Source: Flavobacteriaceae bacterium
GTDB taxonomy: Bacteria; Bacteroidota; Bacteroidia; Flavobacteriales; Flavobacteriaceae
Length of the DNA stretch: 64,000 bases
Assembly (NCBI GenBank): GCA_018402385.1
Contig: JAGYJA010000011.1
Location: forward strand, 287,765 to 351,764
Reading direction: 5' to 3'
Shown piece by piece: positions 28,487 to 37,179 of the stretch; the stretch's first letter is position 1; every line of letters begins with the position of its first letter. Under the pieces are notes generated by a model. It ran no database searches and was not told where the DNA came from. It worked only from the letters and a program-made list of their open reading frames with translations. The position numbers were made by a program, and so were the translations under genes.

Positions 28487-29091
28487 AATAGATGACTGTG
28501 TTTGGTGAATAATTCAGTGATGTCTTCAGTTATAGGATTGATGTTCCAGATGTGGATGCCCAGTTCTTTGGCGGCATCAGTATTTGCTTTGGTGTCGTCA
28601 ATAAAAAAAATATGTTCAGGATTTAAATTATTGTCATTCATTACAAACTCATAAATTGAAGCATCGGGTTTTCTAAGGTTGATTTCGTGTGAAAGGTAAA
28701 ATTTTTCAAAGCAGAGTTTAAAACGTTCAAAATAGGGAATATTCTCTTTTACCCAGTCGATGTAAATTTCATTGGTGTTACTTAATAATAGCAATTGGTA
28801 ATTTTTTGATGCAGCAAGTTCTTCTAAAAATTGAATGCGGTATTCCGGAAAATCAAGGAGTATGGCATTCCAGGCGTCAATGAGTTGTTGATTAGTCACA
28901 TCCGGAAACCATTTTAGATATTCTTTCACAAAATCTTCTGAAGTAATTTCGCCTTTTTCATATTGATTGTTGATGAGTTGCATTTCTGAAGTAAATTCTT
29001 GCGCGCCAAGCTTTTTCAGCTCACGGGCTGTGGCTTCCTTGTCCAGGTTTAAAAAAACATCCCCAAAATCAAAAACTAGCGTTTTAATCAT
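28483..29091 (-). CDS. HAD family phosphatase
   Basis: A 202-residue HAD hydrolase. Motif I reads VFDFGDVFLNLD, motif II LLLSNTNEIY, motif III Lys in RKPDASIYEF, and motif IV FFIDDTKANTDAA. The second motif-I aspartate is displaced (DFGDV instead of DxD), as in the YihX-like branch, whose members remove phosphate from sugars such as glucose-1-phosphate. The gene overlaps ribD by 8 bases, so a role in dephosphorylating the riboflavin intermediate is tempting but unproven. Confidence 0.9.
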   Translation of the reverse strand: MIKTLVFDFGDVFLNLDKEATARELKKLGAQEFTSEMQLINNQYEKGEITSEDFVKEYLKWFPDVTNQQLIDAWNAILLDFPEYRIQFLEELAASKNYQLLLLSNTNEIYIDWVKENIPYFERFKLCFEKFYLSHEINLRKPDASIYEFVMNDNNLNPEHIFFIDDTKANTDAAKELGIHIWNINPITEDITELFTKHSHLF

Positions 29092-30142
29092 TATAATACA
29101 GGCTTAGTTGGTCTTCAGCTACTTGAAATGTTTGACTTGTATTCTTTTTAAATTCCGGCGATTCAATACCTAATTTTAAATTTTTCTTTCCTGTAAAAAC
29201 CCGTGCTTCATCCCAGAGATTTGCATCTATAAAAGTTTGTAAAGTTTGGGCTCCACCTTCAATAATAACTGATTGTATTTGATGTTTGTAAAGCACATCA
29301 CAAAGGTGTTTGGTGAGATTTTGGTCAAATTCAATATGTTCAAAATGGACATTTTTTATTTCGGGAAAATCTGATTGATTTTTTGAAGTAAGAATAATAG
29401 TTTTTAAAGTTCCGTCAAGAACGGCGGCTTCTTTGTTGATTTTAAGATGTTGGTCGAGAACCACCCTCACGGGGCTGTTACCTTCCCAAAGTCGGTTTGT
29501 CAACTGCGGATTGTCTTTTAAAACTGTCGTGGTTCCCACAAGAATCGCTTGCTCTTCACTGCGCCATTTGTGCACGAGTTGTTTTGATGCTTTGCCGGTA
29601 ATCCAGAAAGGGTGTCCTGAAATCTGTTCCTTTGGGGCGATAAAACCATCAGACGTTTTTGCCCATTTTAAAATGACATAAGGACGTTTTTTTTGATGGA
29701 ATGTAAAGAATCGCTTGTTAAGTTTTGTACACTCATCTTCCAGGACTCCAACAGCCACTTTACATCCTGCTTCTAAAAGTTTTTTTACTCCGCGTCCGGC
29801 CACTTTGGGATTGGGATCCAAACAACCCACAACAACTTTCGGTATTTTGTGATGAATGATCAAATCAGCACAAGGAGGGGTTTTTCCAAAATGACTGCAG
29901 GGTTCCAGGCTCACATAAATTATGGCTTTTTTTAAAAGAGATTTATCCTCAACACTGTTAATGGCATTCACTTCTGCATGGTGGTCGCCGGCTTTTTGAT
30001 GCCAGCCTTCACCGATGATTTTGTCCTGGTAAACAACTACACTTCCCACCATAGGGTTTGGGTATGTTTTACCCAGCCCCATTTGGGCCAGATCGATGCA
30101 GCGTTGCATGTATTTTTGGTGTTTAGACAAGAAAAATTGCAT
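29084..30142 (-). CDS. ribD: Bifunctional riboflavin biosynthesis protein RibD
   Basis: A 352-residue fused pyrimidine deaminase and reductase, catalysing two successive steps from GTP to riboflavin. The deaminase domain (1-145) has the zinc site HHAEVNAI and EPCSHFGKTPPCADLI. The reductase domain (~150-350) has VILKWAKTSDGFIA and the late VIIEGGAQTLQTFI. The start at 30142 (MQFFLSKHQKYMQ) fits the family; the frame extends 28 codons further upstream but includes the promoter -7 element. First gene of a four-gene minus-strand run. Confidence 0.95.
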   Translation of the reverse strand: MQFFLSKHQKYMQRCIDLAQMGLGKTYPNPMVGSVVVYQDKIIGEGWHQKAGDHHAEVNAINSVEDKSLLKKAIIYVSLEPCSHFGKTPPCADLIIHHKIPKVVVGCLDPNPKVAGRGVKKLLEAGCKVAVGVLEDECTKLNKRFFTFHQKKRPYVILKWAKTSDGFIAPKEQISGHPFWITGKASKQLVHKWRSEEQAILVGTTTVLKDNPQLTNRLWEGNSPVRVVLDQHLKINKEAAVLDGTLKTIILTSKNQSDFPEIKNVHFEHIEFDQNLTKHLCDVLYKHQIQSVIIEGGAQTLQTFIDANLWDEARVFTGKKNLKLGIESPEFKKNTSQTFQVAEDQLSLYYND

Positions 30143-30155
30143 TACCTTTATCCCA

Positions 30156-30163
30156 CAAAAATA
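30156..30163 (-). promoter_or_regulatory. -7 promoter element for ribD
   Basis: Minus-strand TATTTTTG (TAnnTTTG), 13 bases before the chosen ribD start, in the short divergent gap with the GNAT gene. Confidence 0.65.
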
Positions 30164-30178
30164 GCACAATTTAATCGA

Positions 30179-30664
30179 ATGAACGATTACATTATTCGCC
30201 CGATTGAGGTTAAGGACAATCTGCATATTGCACGGGTAATCAGGAATGTTTTATTGGAATTTGGAGTTCCCAAAATTGGCACCGCTTATGCCGATAAAAG
30301 CCTTGATTGTATGTTTGAAAATTATGGTACTGATAAAAGAGCTTATTTTGTGGTTGAGGAGAACGGAGAGATTATAGGTGGGGCAGGTATCAGTCAATTG
30401 GATAATTTTGAGGGAAATGTGTGCGAACTACAAAAAATGTATTTTGCGTCTCAGGCGAGGGGTAGGGGAATTGGTTCCAAAATGATGGAAATCTGCCTTA
30501 ACAAAGCAAAAGAGTTTGGTTTTGAACAATGTTATCTGGAAACCATGCCCTATATGGATGCTGCCCGAAAATTGTATTATAAATCTGGATTTACACACCT
30601 TGAAAAAGCAATGGGTGATACCGGTCATTATTCTTGTAATGTGTGGATGATAAAAAAAATATGA
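30179..30664 (+). CDS. GNAT family N-acetyltransferase
   Basis: A 161-residue acetyltransferase starting MNDYIIRPIEVKDN. The acetyl-CoA-binding loop RGRGIGSKMM lies near residue 99, with the typical LQKMYF strand before it and GFEQCYLETMPYM after. The substrate is unknown. The frame is open 67 codons upstream but overlaps ribD there and is not conserved. It overlaps prmC by 4 bases (ATGA). Confidence 0.92.
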   Translation: MNDYIIRPIEVKDNLHIARVIRNVLLEFGVPKIGTAYADKSLDCMFENYGTDKRAYFVVEENGEIIGGAGISQLDNFEGNVCELQKMYFASQARGRGIGSKMMEICLNKAKEFGFEQCYLETMPYMDAARKLYYKSGFTHLEKAMGDTGHYSCNVWMIKKI

Positions 30665-31521
30665 CTTTAAAAGAATACAGGAACCATTTCAAATCCAAAC
30701 TAAAAAACATTTATCCTGAAGAGGAAATAGGCTCTTTTTTTTATTTGTTATCTGAAAAATATCTTCTTTTACCAAGGTTCGAAGTCACCTTTCAAATGGA
30801 TTTAAAATTATCCATTGATGATATATCAAAATTTGATGAAGCTTTGAATCAACTTGAGAAGGAAGTTCCCATACAGTATATTTTAGGGGAAACAGAGTTT
30901 TATGGGCTTCCTTTTAAAGTGAATTCTTCGGTGCTTATTCCCAGACCGGAAACCGAAGAACTTGTTGAATGGATTATTAAGGATTGTGTTGAAATTAAGC
31001 AACCCATAACAATTCTTGATATTGGAACTGGTAGTGGATGTATAGCCATTTCTTTGGCAAATAAAATTCCATATTCAAAGATAGATGCGTTGGATATTTC
31101 GGCGAAAGCCATAGAAATTGCTAAGGAAAACGCAAAGTTGAATCAAGTGCCAATAACTTTTAGTGAACAAGATATATTGGCTCTCAACAAGCTTGATAAA
31201 ACCTATGATATTTTTGTGTCAAACCCCCCTTATGTCACGATTTCTGAAAAACAAAAAATGCAAGCGAATGTTTTGAATTATGAGCCCCACAAGGCACTTT
31301 TTGTTCCAGATGAAAATGCTTTATTGTTTTATAAAAGCATTGCAGAAATCGCATTAAAAAGCTTAAAGCGAAACGGAAACCTTTACTTTGAAATCAACGA
31401 AGCCTTTGGTCCCGAAATTGTTGGTATCCTCAATGAGTTAGGTTATGAAAATGTAACTTTAAAAAAAGATTTATTTGGAAAAGACCGAATGGTTAAAGCT
31501 ACAAATCTCAAAATAAATTAA
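30661..31521 (+). CDS. prmC: Peptide chain release factor glutamine methyltransferase
   Basis: A 286-residue PrmC/HemK enzyme that methylates the glutamine of the GGQ motif in release factors. It has an N-terminal helical domain (~1-75), the SAM motif LDIGTGSGCIAISLA near residue 117, and the catalytic NPPYV near 186. The ATG at 30661 overlaps the GNAT stop; an in-frame ATG 6 codons upstream is less likely. The 3' end overlaps the converging OmpA gene by 4 bases. Confidence 0.95.
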   Translation: MTLKEYRNHFKSKLKNIYPEEEIGSFFYLLSEKYLLLPRFEVTFQMDLKLSIDDISKFDEALNQLEKEVPIQYILGETEFYGLPFKVNSSVLIPRPETEELVEWIIKDCVEIKQPITILDIGTGSGCIAISLANKIPYSKIDALDISAKAIEIAKENAKLNQVPITFSEQDILALNKLDKTYDIFVSNPPYVTISEKQKMQANVLNYEPHKALFVPDENALLFYKSIAEIALKSLKRNGNLYFEINEAFGPEIVGILNELGYENVTLKKDLFGKDRMVKATNLKIN

Positions 31522-32459
31522 TCCTTTTTTTTGTAAAAATCACGATGAGGTAAAACGATTACTTCCACTCTTCGATTAAGTTGCTTTCCTTCTTCAGTTC
31601 CATTTGTAGCTCTTGGTTTAGAAAGTCCATAAGCCAAACTTTCATAATCATAGATTCCTTTTTCACCCAGCAAGGACTTTAGTTTTGTAATCACACTTTG
31701 AGCTCTTCTTTCAGAAAGTCTTAAATTGAGTAATTCACTTCCATCACTGTCTGTGTGGCCTTCAACTATAATTTTTGCCATACCTAATTGTTTGATTTGT
31801 TTTGCCAAACTATCAATAGAAGCATTCGCATTGGGCTTAAGGTTGTATTTGGCTGTGTCAAAAAGTACATCTGCACTCAAGTTTATTTTCATGACACCAC
31901 TGATTGTTCCTACGGCATCTATATCTACTCCTGCAGTGTTTCCTGTACAAATATCTTTTTGATCGGTGATTCTCACAAAATAAAAAATATCTCTTATATC
32001 TGTAACTACTTCTGCAATGTCTATATAAGATTTACCTCCCTCAATAATTCCGAGATTCAGCCAGTTTTTCGCGTCTTTGGATATTTCAAACAGAAAAGAT
32101 TCTTCAGAGGGACCCACTTCCCAAACATACAAATCTGCACCTTCCATATCTACAAATCCATTGTCTGTAAACTCTAATGTGAGTTGACCGCCACAACCCA
32201 GCGACACATAACGTGGCACCCTGTAATGAATATAATTGGGCTCACCTAGAGCCTCTTCAGGGTTAGTGAAGTCTGTTTGAGCCTTTGGGTTTCCCTGAAT
32301 GAAATCAACCACACGATCTGCAAAAGAAATTTTCCCAATGGGCATATAAATGGGCTCACCTTTAGTAGAACTGTAGATTTTCCCTTCTACGACTGCATCC
32401 TGAGCAAACATAAAAATGGAAAAGAAAAGAAAAAAAACAAACAAAAAAGTGTTTTTCAT
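31518..32459 (-). CDS. OmpA family outer-membrane protein
   Basis: A 313-residue protein with a signal peptide (cut near residue 19), a beta-rich N-terminal region (~20-195), and a C-terminal OmpA/MotB peptidoglycan-binding domain (about 200-305; VLFDTAKYNLKPNANASID, IIVEGHTDSDGSELLNLRLS, ERRAQSVITKL). The N-terminal part looks like an adhesion or lectin-type module rather than an OmpA barrel. It probably links an outer-membrane or periplasmic component to the cell wall. Confidence 0.9.
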   Translation of the reverse strand: MKNTFLFVFFLFFSIFMFAQDAVVEGKIYSSTKGEPIYMPIGKISFADRVVDFIQGNPKAQTDFTNPEEALGEPNYIHYRVPRYVSLGCGGQLTLEFTDNGFVDMEGADLYVWEVGPSEESFLFEISKDAKNWLNLGIIEGGKSYIDIAEVVTDIRDIFYFVRITDQKDICTGNTAGVDIDAVGTISGVMKINLSADVLFDTAKYNLKPNANASIDSLAKQIKQLGMAKIIVEGHTDSDGSELLNLRLSERRAQSVITKLKSLLGEKGIYDYESLAYGLSKPRATNGTEEGKQLNRRVEVIVLPHRDFYKKKD

Positions 32460-32542
32460 ACTTCATTTTACTGTTAAAACAACTATGAATATAATATATT
32501 TTAACTAAATGTGTTGAAAATCAGGGGGTTTTTTGAAAAATA

Positions 32543-33778
32543 TTATATTCCCAACTCAACCTGAAACCTAAAATACCAGCTGTTTTGAACAGGATTTAAA
32601 CCTATCGTACCATATTCATAAGTAACTTCACCTTGTAGTTTTAAAGCGTGTTCCCAGATGTATTTGGTGACACCTAAACTGAGTTGCTCAGATTCAAGTA
32701 AAAAGTTTTGGATTTGATTTTTGGGAGTGCTGTATGAGTACCTTCCGGCCACTTCCAGATTGTTTAAAAACAAATAACTTAATTGTGCGTCAAAACCACT
32801 TCCGGCAAGCACAAAACGTTGTTCAGTGTTATCATCTGGGTTTATTGTAATAGCATTGTCTGTATCTCTTTGCAAAAAGGCAGTTTGAAATGCCCATCCA
32901 TTGTATTTAAAAATGGCATCCAATAAAATAGATGTTAAGTCACGTGGCTCAAAAAGCAAATTCCCTTGTTGTCCCTGAGCTCTCAGGGCTCCATGATTAA
33001 AATGATAGGTTCCGGAAAGCATTAACTTTGGTGTAGGCTCCCTCATTAAATCACCTTCAAAATAGGCTCCTCCTTTCGTAAAGTTACCAAGAGGATACAG
33101 CTCAACACGACCGGTATAAGCCATTTTGTTATCTGAAGTTTGTGTCCAGTTTCTTCCTTCACCGGTTGAGATGGCTGTTTTGATTTCATAACCAAAACGG
33201 TCTGGATTGTTATTTAAATAATAAACTTGTAAACCAAAGTCCCTGTCGATGTTAAACCGGGCATTGTTGATGGTTCGGTCTGTAAATTGAAGCGCCCCGG
33301 AGGAGTTGATACGTTGTCTGTTCCCGGGAAGTTTTGTTTGACCAAAACCAATGTTCCAGTTTCTATTGGGTCTGTAAAAAACGATGGCATCTCTTATCAC
33401 ATTGATGTTTTGACCCTCTTGTATCACACCCACGTCACCAGCTGCAAATGAAAGTTGAATGACATAAGAAAATTTGGGGTCACCTACAAATCCATCAAAG
33501 CGCAGTCTTAATCGCCTCACTTGAGCAGAAAATTCACTTTCTTCTTCATCTGAAAAACTCGCAGTTGCCCTGTTTTGCATCCTAAATCGAATGTTGAATT
33601 GAAATAGACTATCGGCTGAGGTCAAACCTAAACCCTTACCATAACTGTAATAAGGAAGTGCTGAGAGTTTAATGTCGTTGTTTTCTATTACTTTTGCTAT
33701 GGAATCAGTTTCTGTTTGGGCTGAGGCTCCAAGTATTGAAAAAAGAAATGTACAAAAAAGCAGTTTGAAAGGTTTCAT
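32543..33778 (-). CDS. Porin (OprO/OprP phosphate-selective type)
   Basis: A 411-residue outer-membrane beta-barrel with a signal peptide (1-20). The N-terminal part is FQFNIRFRMQNRATASF; later come RRLRLRFDGFVGDPKFSYVIQLSF and WNIGFGQTKLPGNRQRINSS, typical of the OprO/OprP porins. It ends in a C-terminal aromatic-rich strand (YFRFQVELGI). It allows diffusion of anions or phosphate through the outer membrane in related proteins; specificity here is inferred. The start overlaps the purB stop by bases (TAATG), an unexpected pairing with a purine gene. Confidence 0.9.
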   Translation of the reverse strand: MKPFKLLFCTFLFSILGASAQTETDSIAKVIENNDIKLSALPYYSYGKGLGLTSADSLFQFNIRFRMQNRATASFSDEEESEFSAQVRRLRLRFDGFVGDPKFSYVIQLSFAAGDVGVIQEGQNINVIRDAIVFYRPNRNWNIGFGQTKLPGNRQRINSSGALQFTDRTINNARFNIDRDFGLQVYYLNNNPDRFGYEIKTAISTGEGRNWTQTSDNKMAYTGRVELYPLGNFTKGGAYFEGDLMREPTPKLMLSGTYHFNHGALRAQGQQGNLLFEPRDLTSILLDAIFKYNGWAFQTAFLQRDTDNAITINPDDNTEQRFVLAGSGFDAQLSYLFLNNLEVAGRYSYSTPKNQIQNFLLESEQLSLGVTKYIWEHALKLQGEVTYEYGTIGLNPVQNSWYFRFQVELGI

Positions 33779-35121
33779 TAAATCCCTGTGTAATTGGTTG
33801 GTTTAATCTTTAAAAGCTCTTCTTTTATTTCTTCGGAAATATGAAGTGTTTTTATAAAATCTGCAATCGATTGTTGGTTGATTTTTTGATTGGTTCGGGT
33901 GAGTCCTTTTAAGGATTCATAAGGATTTGGATACCCTTCTCTTCTCAGGATGGTTTGAATGGCTTCTGCCACAACAGCCCAGTTATTTTCAAGGTCTTCA
34001 GCGATTTTTGTTTCGTTTAATACAAGCTTTTCCAGGCCTTTCAAGGTTGAATGTAAAGCAATGAGTGTGTGTCCCAGAGGTACACCAACATTCCTTAAAA
34101 CGGTACTGTCTGTCAAATCACGTTGTAAACGACTGATGGGTAATTTAGCTGAAAGGTGTTCAAACAATGCATTGGCAATGCCCAGGTTTCCTTCAGAATT
34201 TTCAAAGTCAATGGGATTTACTTTATGGGGCATCGCTGATGAACCTACTTCGCCGTCTTTGATTTTTTGTTTGAAATAATCCATAGAAATATAGGTCCAA
34301 AAGTCACGATCCAAATCAATGATAATGGTATTGATGCGTTTGTAAGCATCAAATAAAGCTGCAAGATGGTCATAATGTTCAATCTGGGTAGTTGGAAAGG
34401 AGTGATTTAAACCTAAGGTATTTTCAACAAAAATTTTTCCAAAATTTTTCCAGTCAATAGAAGGATATGCTACAAAATGTGCATTGAAGTTTCCTGTTGC
34501 ACCACCAAATTTAGCTGCATTTTTAGTTTTTTTTAGAATATGAAGTTGTTCTTCAATTCTTGTCACAAAGACCTCAATTTCCTTGCCCAATCGGGTAGGG
34601 GAAGCAGGTTGCCCGTGGGTTTTCGCCAGCATGGGAATGGACTTCCATTCTTCAGAAAGACTTTTTAGTTTGGAAATTAATACATCAACAAGTGGTACAT
34701 ACACTTTTTCAGTCGCGTCTTTTATCGATAACGGAATTGCCGTATTGTTAATATCCTGAGAGGTTAATCCAAAATGGATAAACTCTTTAAATTTATGTAA
34801 ACTTAAAGCATCAAACTTTTCTTTTATGAAATACTCAACAGCTTTTACATCATGATTGGTTACTTTCTCGATGTCTTTGATTTTTTGGGCATCTGCTGTT
34901 GTGAAATTTTGGTACATTTCGCGTAAAGCGGAAAAATGAGAGTGGTTAAAACCCTCTAACTGTGGCAATGGAATTTCGCAAAGCGCAATAAAATATTCAA
35001 TCTCCACCAGAACTCTGTATTTGATGAGTGCCTCTTCAGAGTAAAACGGAATGAGGGATTGGGTTTTGGACTGGTATCTTCCGTCAATGGGTGAAATTGC
35101 CTGTAATGCGTTGGTTGCCAT
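33778..35121 (-). CDS. purB: Adenylosuccinate lyase
   Basis: A 447-residue PurB, which acts twice in purine synthesis: it releases fumarate from SAICAR and from adenylosuccinate. The fumarase/aspartase superfamily signature GSSAMPHKVNPIDFENSEGN is present, as is the early SPIDGRYQSKT and the catalytic-His segment EKVTNHDVKAVEYF. The start at 35121 (MATNALQAISPIDG) is preferred: the -7 element lies only 20 bases upstream, inside the longer open frame. The HEAT-like gene directly upstream may be transcribed together with it. Confidence 0.96.
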   Translation of the reverse strand: MATNALQAISPIDGRYQSKTQSLIPFYSEEALIKYRVLVEIEYFIALCEIPLPQLEGFNHSHFSALREMYQNFTTADAQKIKDIEKVTNHDVKAVEYFIKEKFDALSLHKFKEFIHFGLTSQDINNTAIPLSIKDATEKVYVPLVDVLISKLKSLSEEWKSIPMLAKTHGQPASPTRLGKEIEVFVTRIEEQLHILKKTKNAAKFGGATGNFNAHFVAYPSIDWKNFGKIFVENTLGLNHSFPTTQIEHYDHLAALFDAYKRINTIIIDLDRDFWTYISMDYFKQKIKDGEVGSSAMPHKVNPIDFENSEGNLGIANALFEHLSAKLPISRLQRDLTDSTVLRNVGVPLGHTLIALHSTLKGLEKLVLNETKIAEDLENNWAVVAEAIQTILRREGYPNPYESLKGLTRTNQKINQQSIADFIKTLHISEEIKEELLKIKPTNYTGI

Positions 35122-35140
35122 AATGTTTTGAAATAAGCAG

Positions 35141-35148
35141 CAAAGATA
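35141..35148 (-). promoter_or_regulatory. -7 promoter element for purB
   Basis: Minus-strand TATCTTTG, a perfect TAnnTTTG, in the 74-bp gap before purB. Confidence 0.65.
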
Positions 35149-35195
35149 AGGATTTCTCTTAATTTGATTCCAATAAAACAAGGAAGGATTCAGCT

Positions 35196-35756
35196 TTATT
35201 GAAATTGCAAATCTTTAAGGATGTGCCTTGCTCGTGCCTTGAATGCAGGTTGCTGGTTATGAAAATCTTTGTCCAGAATGATTTTTAATTCAGGATGAAT
35301 CCATTTATATTCTTGGCCTAAGAGAAACAAAGATTGCATAGCATAAGCTTTTACAGCCACTTTCTGGTTTGTAATCAACCAGTCAAAACAGATTTCAGTG
35401 AGTTGCTCGCGATGTTTTTTTTCGAGTACAAATCTCATAGAAGGCATTTTTTTGGTATAATATCTTATTGTAATTTCTTCACAAATCTTTGCCAGTGGCC
35501 TTACAGCTTGATGTTTATAAACTTTGGGTAAATTTTCTAGAAAAGAGTCCAAATGAGGAACGAGTTGCGGGATATTTTTAAAACAAACTATTTCCAAAAC
35601 CCAGGCGGCTTTATAGGAAATATCTTCATCAATTTTAAAGCAAGTGTTTAGCAATTGCTCAAAATTATCAGAATTATTAAGAACATAGTTGGCAAGCATT
35701 TCCCGGTCTTTACGGTAAGCTTTTAACTGCATTAATTGCTGAGTGAGTATGTCCAA
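35196..35756 (-). CDS. HEAT/ARM-like helical protein next to purB
   Basis: A 186-residue all-helical protein with repeats of the HEAT/armadillo kind (for example YKAAWVLEIVCF, then HQAVRPLAKICEEI, VAVKAYAMQSLFLLG and PAFKARARHIL at about 35-40 residue spacing). It has no signal peptide. It sits directly upstream of purB in this orientation; such proteins in Flavobacteriaceae are sometimes labelled after that neighbour. It may be a scaffold; no activity is known. Confidence 0.78.
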   Translation of the reverse strand: MDILTQQLMQLKAYRKDREMLANYVLNNSDNFEQLLNTCFKIDEDISYKAAWVLEIVCFKNIPQLVPHLDSFLENLPKVYKHQAVRPLAKICEEITIRYYTKKMPSMRFVLEKKHREQLTEICFDWLITNQKVAVKAYAMQSLFLLGQEYKWIHPELKIILDKDFHNQQPAFKARARHILKDLQFQ

Positions 35757-35763
35757 AACGGGC

Positions 35764-36456
35764 TTACAGATTTTTTAATTTTTCAATAAAGACAGGAACT
35801 CCCAGAGTTGCGGTAGCAGGAATGATTTCGACTTTGTTTTCCATTCCATAAACAGGGGCCGGTTTTGGGTCGATATAAAAAACCGTGGAATTAGAAGGTG
35901 CATAATTCATCAGTCCGGCGGCAGGATATACTTGTAAAGAGGTGCCAATGACCACGACAATATCTGCAGTTTCGGTAATTGCTATGGCTTTTTCCATAGC
36001 GGGAACGGCCTCGCCAAACCAAACAATGTGTGGTCGTAACTGACCGTTTTTAGGACAGCAATCCCCCAAAATAAGATCATTTTTCCATTCTAAAATATAG
36101 TTTTCATCCTTTATGCTTCTCACCTTGAGGAGTTCGCCGTGTAAATGCAAAACCCTTTTGCTTCCGGCACGCTCGTGGAGATCATCTACATTTTGAGTAA
36201 TAATATGAACTTCATAATCATTTTCCAGTTCAGCAATTGCCAAATGAGCAGCATTGGGTTTTACTTCGAGTAGTTGTTGCCTTCTTTTGTTGTAAAAATC
36301 CAGGACAACATCAGGGTTTTTTTGCCAACCAATGGGTGAGGCCACTTCCATAACATCGTGTCCCTCCCAAAGCCCGTCTGCATCCCGAAAGGTATTGATG
36401 CCGCTTTCAGCACTCATTCCAGCTCCTGTGAGAACAATAAGTTTCTTTTTTTTCAT
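35764..36456 (-). CDS. cobB: NAD-dependent protein deacylase (class III sirtuin)
   Basis: A 230-residue Sir2 enzyme with GAGMSAESGINTFRDADGLW, the TQNVDDLHERAG motif, catalytic His in LHLHGE, and GTSLQVYPAAGL. The Zn cysteines are reduced compared with eukaryotic enzymes (only GDCCPKNGQ is seen). FYNKRR near residue 60 matches the Tyr-x-x-Arg motif that makes SIRT5-type (class III) sirtuins prefer succinyl- or malonyl-lysine. So desuccinylation in the cytoplasm is more likely than simple deacetylation. It ends 7 bases before the HEAT-like gene. Confidence 0.93.
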   Translation of the reverse strand: MKKKKLIVLTGAGMSAESGINTFRDADGLWEGHDVMEVASPIGWQKNPDVVLDFYNKRRQQLLEVKPNAAHLAIAELENDYEVHIITQNVDDLHERAGSKRVLHLHGELLKVRSIKDENYILEWKNDLILGDCCPKNGQLRPHIVWFGEAVPAMEKAIAITETADIVVVIGTSLQVYPAAGLMNYAPSNSTVFYIDPKPAPVYGMENKVEIIPATATLGVPVFIEKLKNL

Positions 36457-36489
36457 TTAATTATATTTACCCCCTAAAATAAAACATTG

Positions 36490-37152
36490 ATGATAGATTA
36501 CCAATTATTGGTTCATTTAGAAGCTTATTTAACTGAAAGGCGTCAAGCACTTTTTAAAGAGGTTTTGTCTCAACGCACAAGACATTTTACAGTAGTTACA
36601 GAAGATGTGCACCAGCTCCACAATACCAGTGCGGTGATGCGCACCTGTGATATTTTTGGAATACAAGACCTTCACGTGGTTGAAGAAATTGAAGGTAAAC
36701 GTATTGATAAGGAAATTGCCATGGGTGCACAAAAGTGGGTCGATTTACACAGATACAATCATATTGACTCTTGTATTTCTGAACTTAAAGAAAAGGGATA
36801 TCGCATCATAGCAACCACTCCTCATAAGGATTCGCAATTTTTGGACGATTTTGATGTTACTCAAAAAGCCGCATTTTTCTTCGGGAAAGAATCTACGGGA
36901 CTTTCAGATAAGGTATTTAATCAAGCAGATGGATTTTTAAAAATTCCTATGTATGGTTTCACTGAAAGCTTAAATATTTCAGTATCTGCAGCGATAATTT
37001 TACAAGATGTAGTATCAAAACTTAAAAAAACAGATGTTAGCTGGCAACTTTCTGAAGAAGAACAACTAGAAAAGCGTTTTGATTGGGCAAAGAAAACAAT
37101 TAAAAGTGTGGATACGATTTTGAAACGTTATGATGAAATTAAAAATGATTAA
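36490..37152 (+). CDS. TrmH family RNA methyltransferase
   Basis: A 220-residue SpoU/TrmH-type enzyme with the knotted SAM site visible: NTSAVMRTCDIFGIQDLHVVE, FFFGKESTGLSDKVFNQAD and IPMYGFTESLNISVSAAIIL. The overall length and the early start match TrmH, which methylates the 2'-OH of G18 in tRNA, but rRNA 2'-O-methylases share the core. The ATG at 36490 follows an in-frame TTG that I consider less likely. Confidence 0.92.
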   Translation: MIDYQLLVHLEAYLTERRQALFKEVLSQRTRHFTVVTEDVHQLHNTSAVMRTCDIFGIQDLHVVEEIEGKRIDKEIAMGAQKWVDLHRYNHIDSCISELKEKGYRIIATTPHKDSQFLDDFDVTQKAAFFFGKESTGLSDKVFNQADGFLKIPMYGFTESLNISVSAAIILQDVVSKLKKTDVSWQLSEEEQLEKRFDWAKKTIKSVDTILKRYDEIKND

Positions 37153-37157
37153 CTTTG
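37150..37157 (+). promoter_or_regulatory. -7 promoter element
   Basis: TAACTTTG, matching TAnnTTTG, overlaps the stop codon of the TrmH-like gene and lies 22 bases before the SRPBCC gene start. Confidence 0.6.
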
Positions 37158-37179
37158 AAAGACTACTAAAACCCATCTT

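Noticed and set aside
29978..30178. Upstream extension of the GNAT protein
   Set aside because: Antisense to conserved ribD sequence; the family N terminus starts at 30179.
30143..30226. 28-codon N-terminal extension of RibD
   Set aside because: It overlaps the promoter element and the divergent gene start, and is not like the family.
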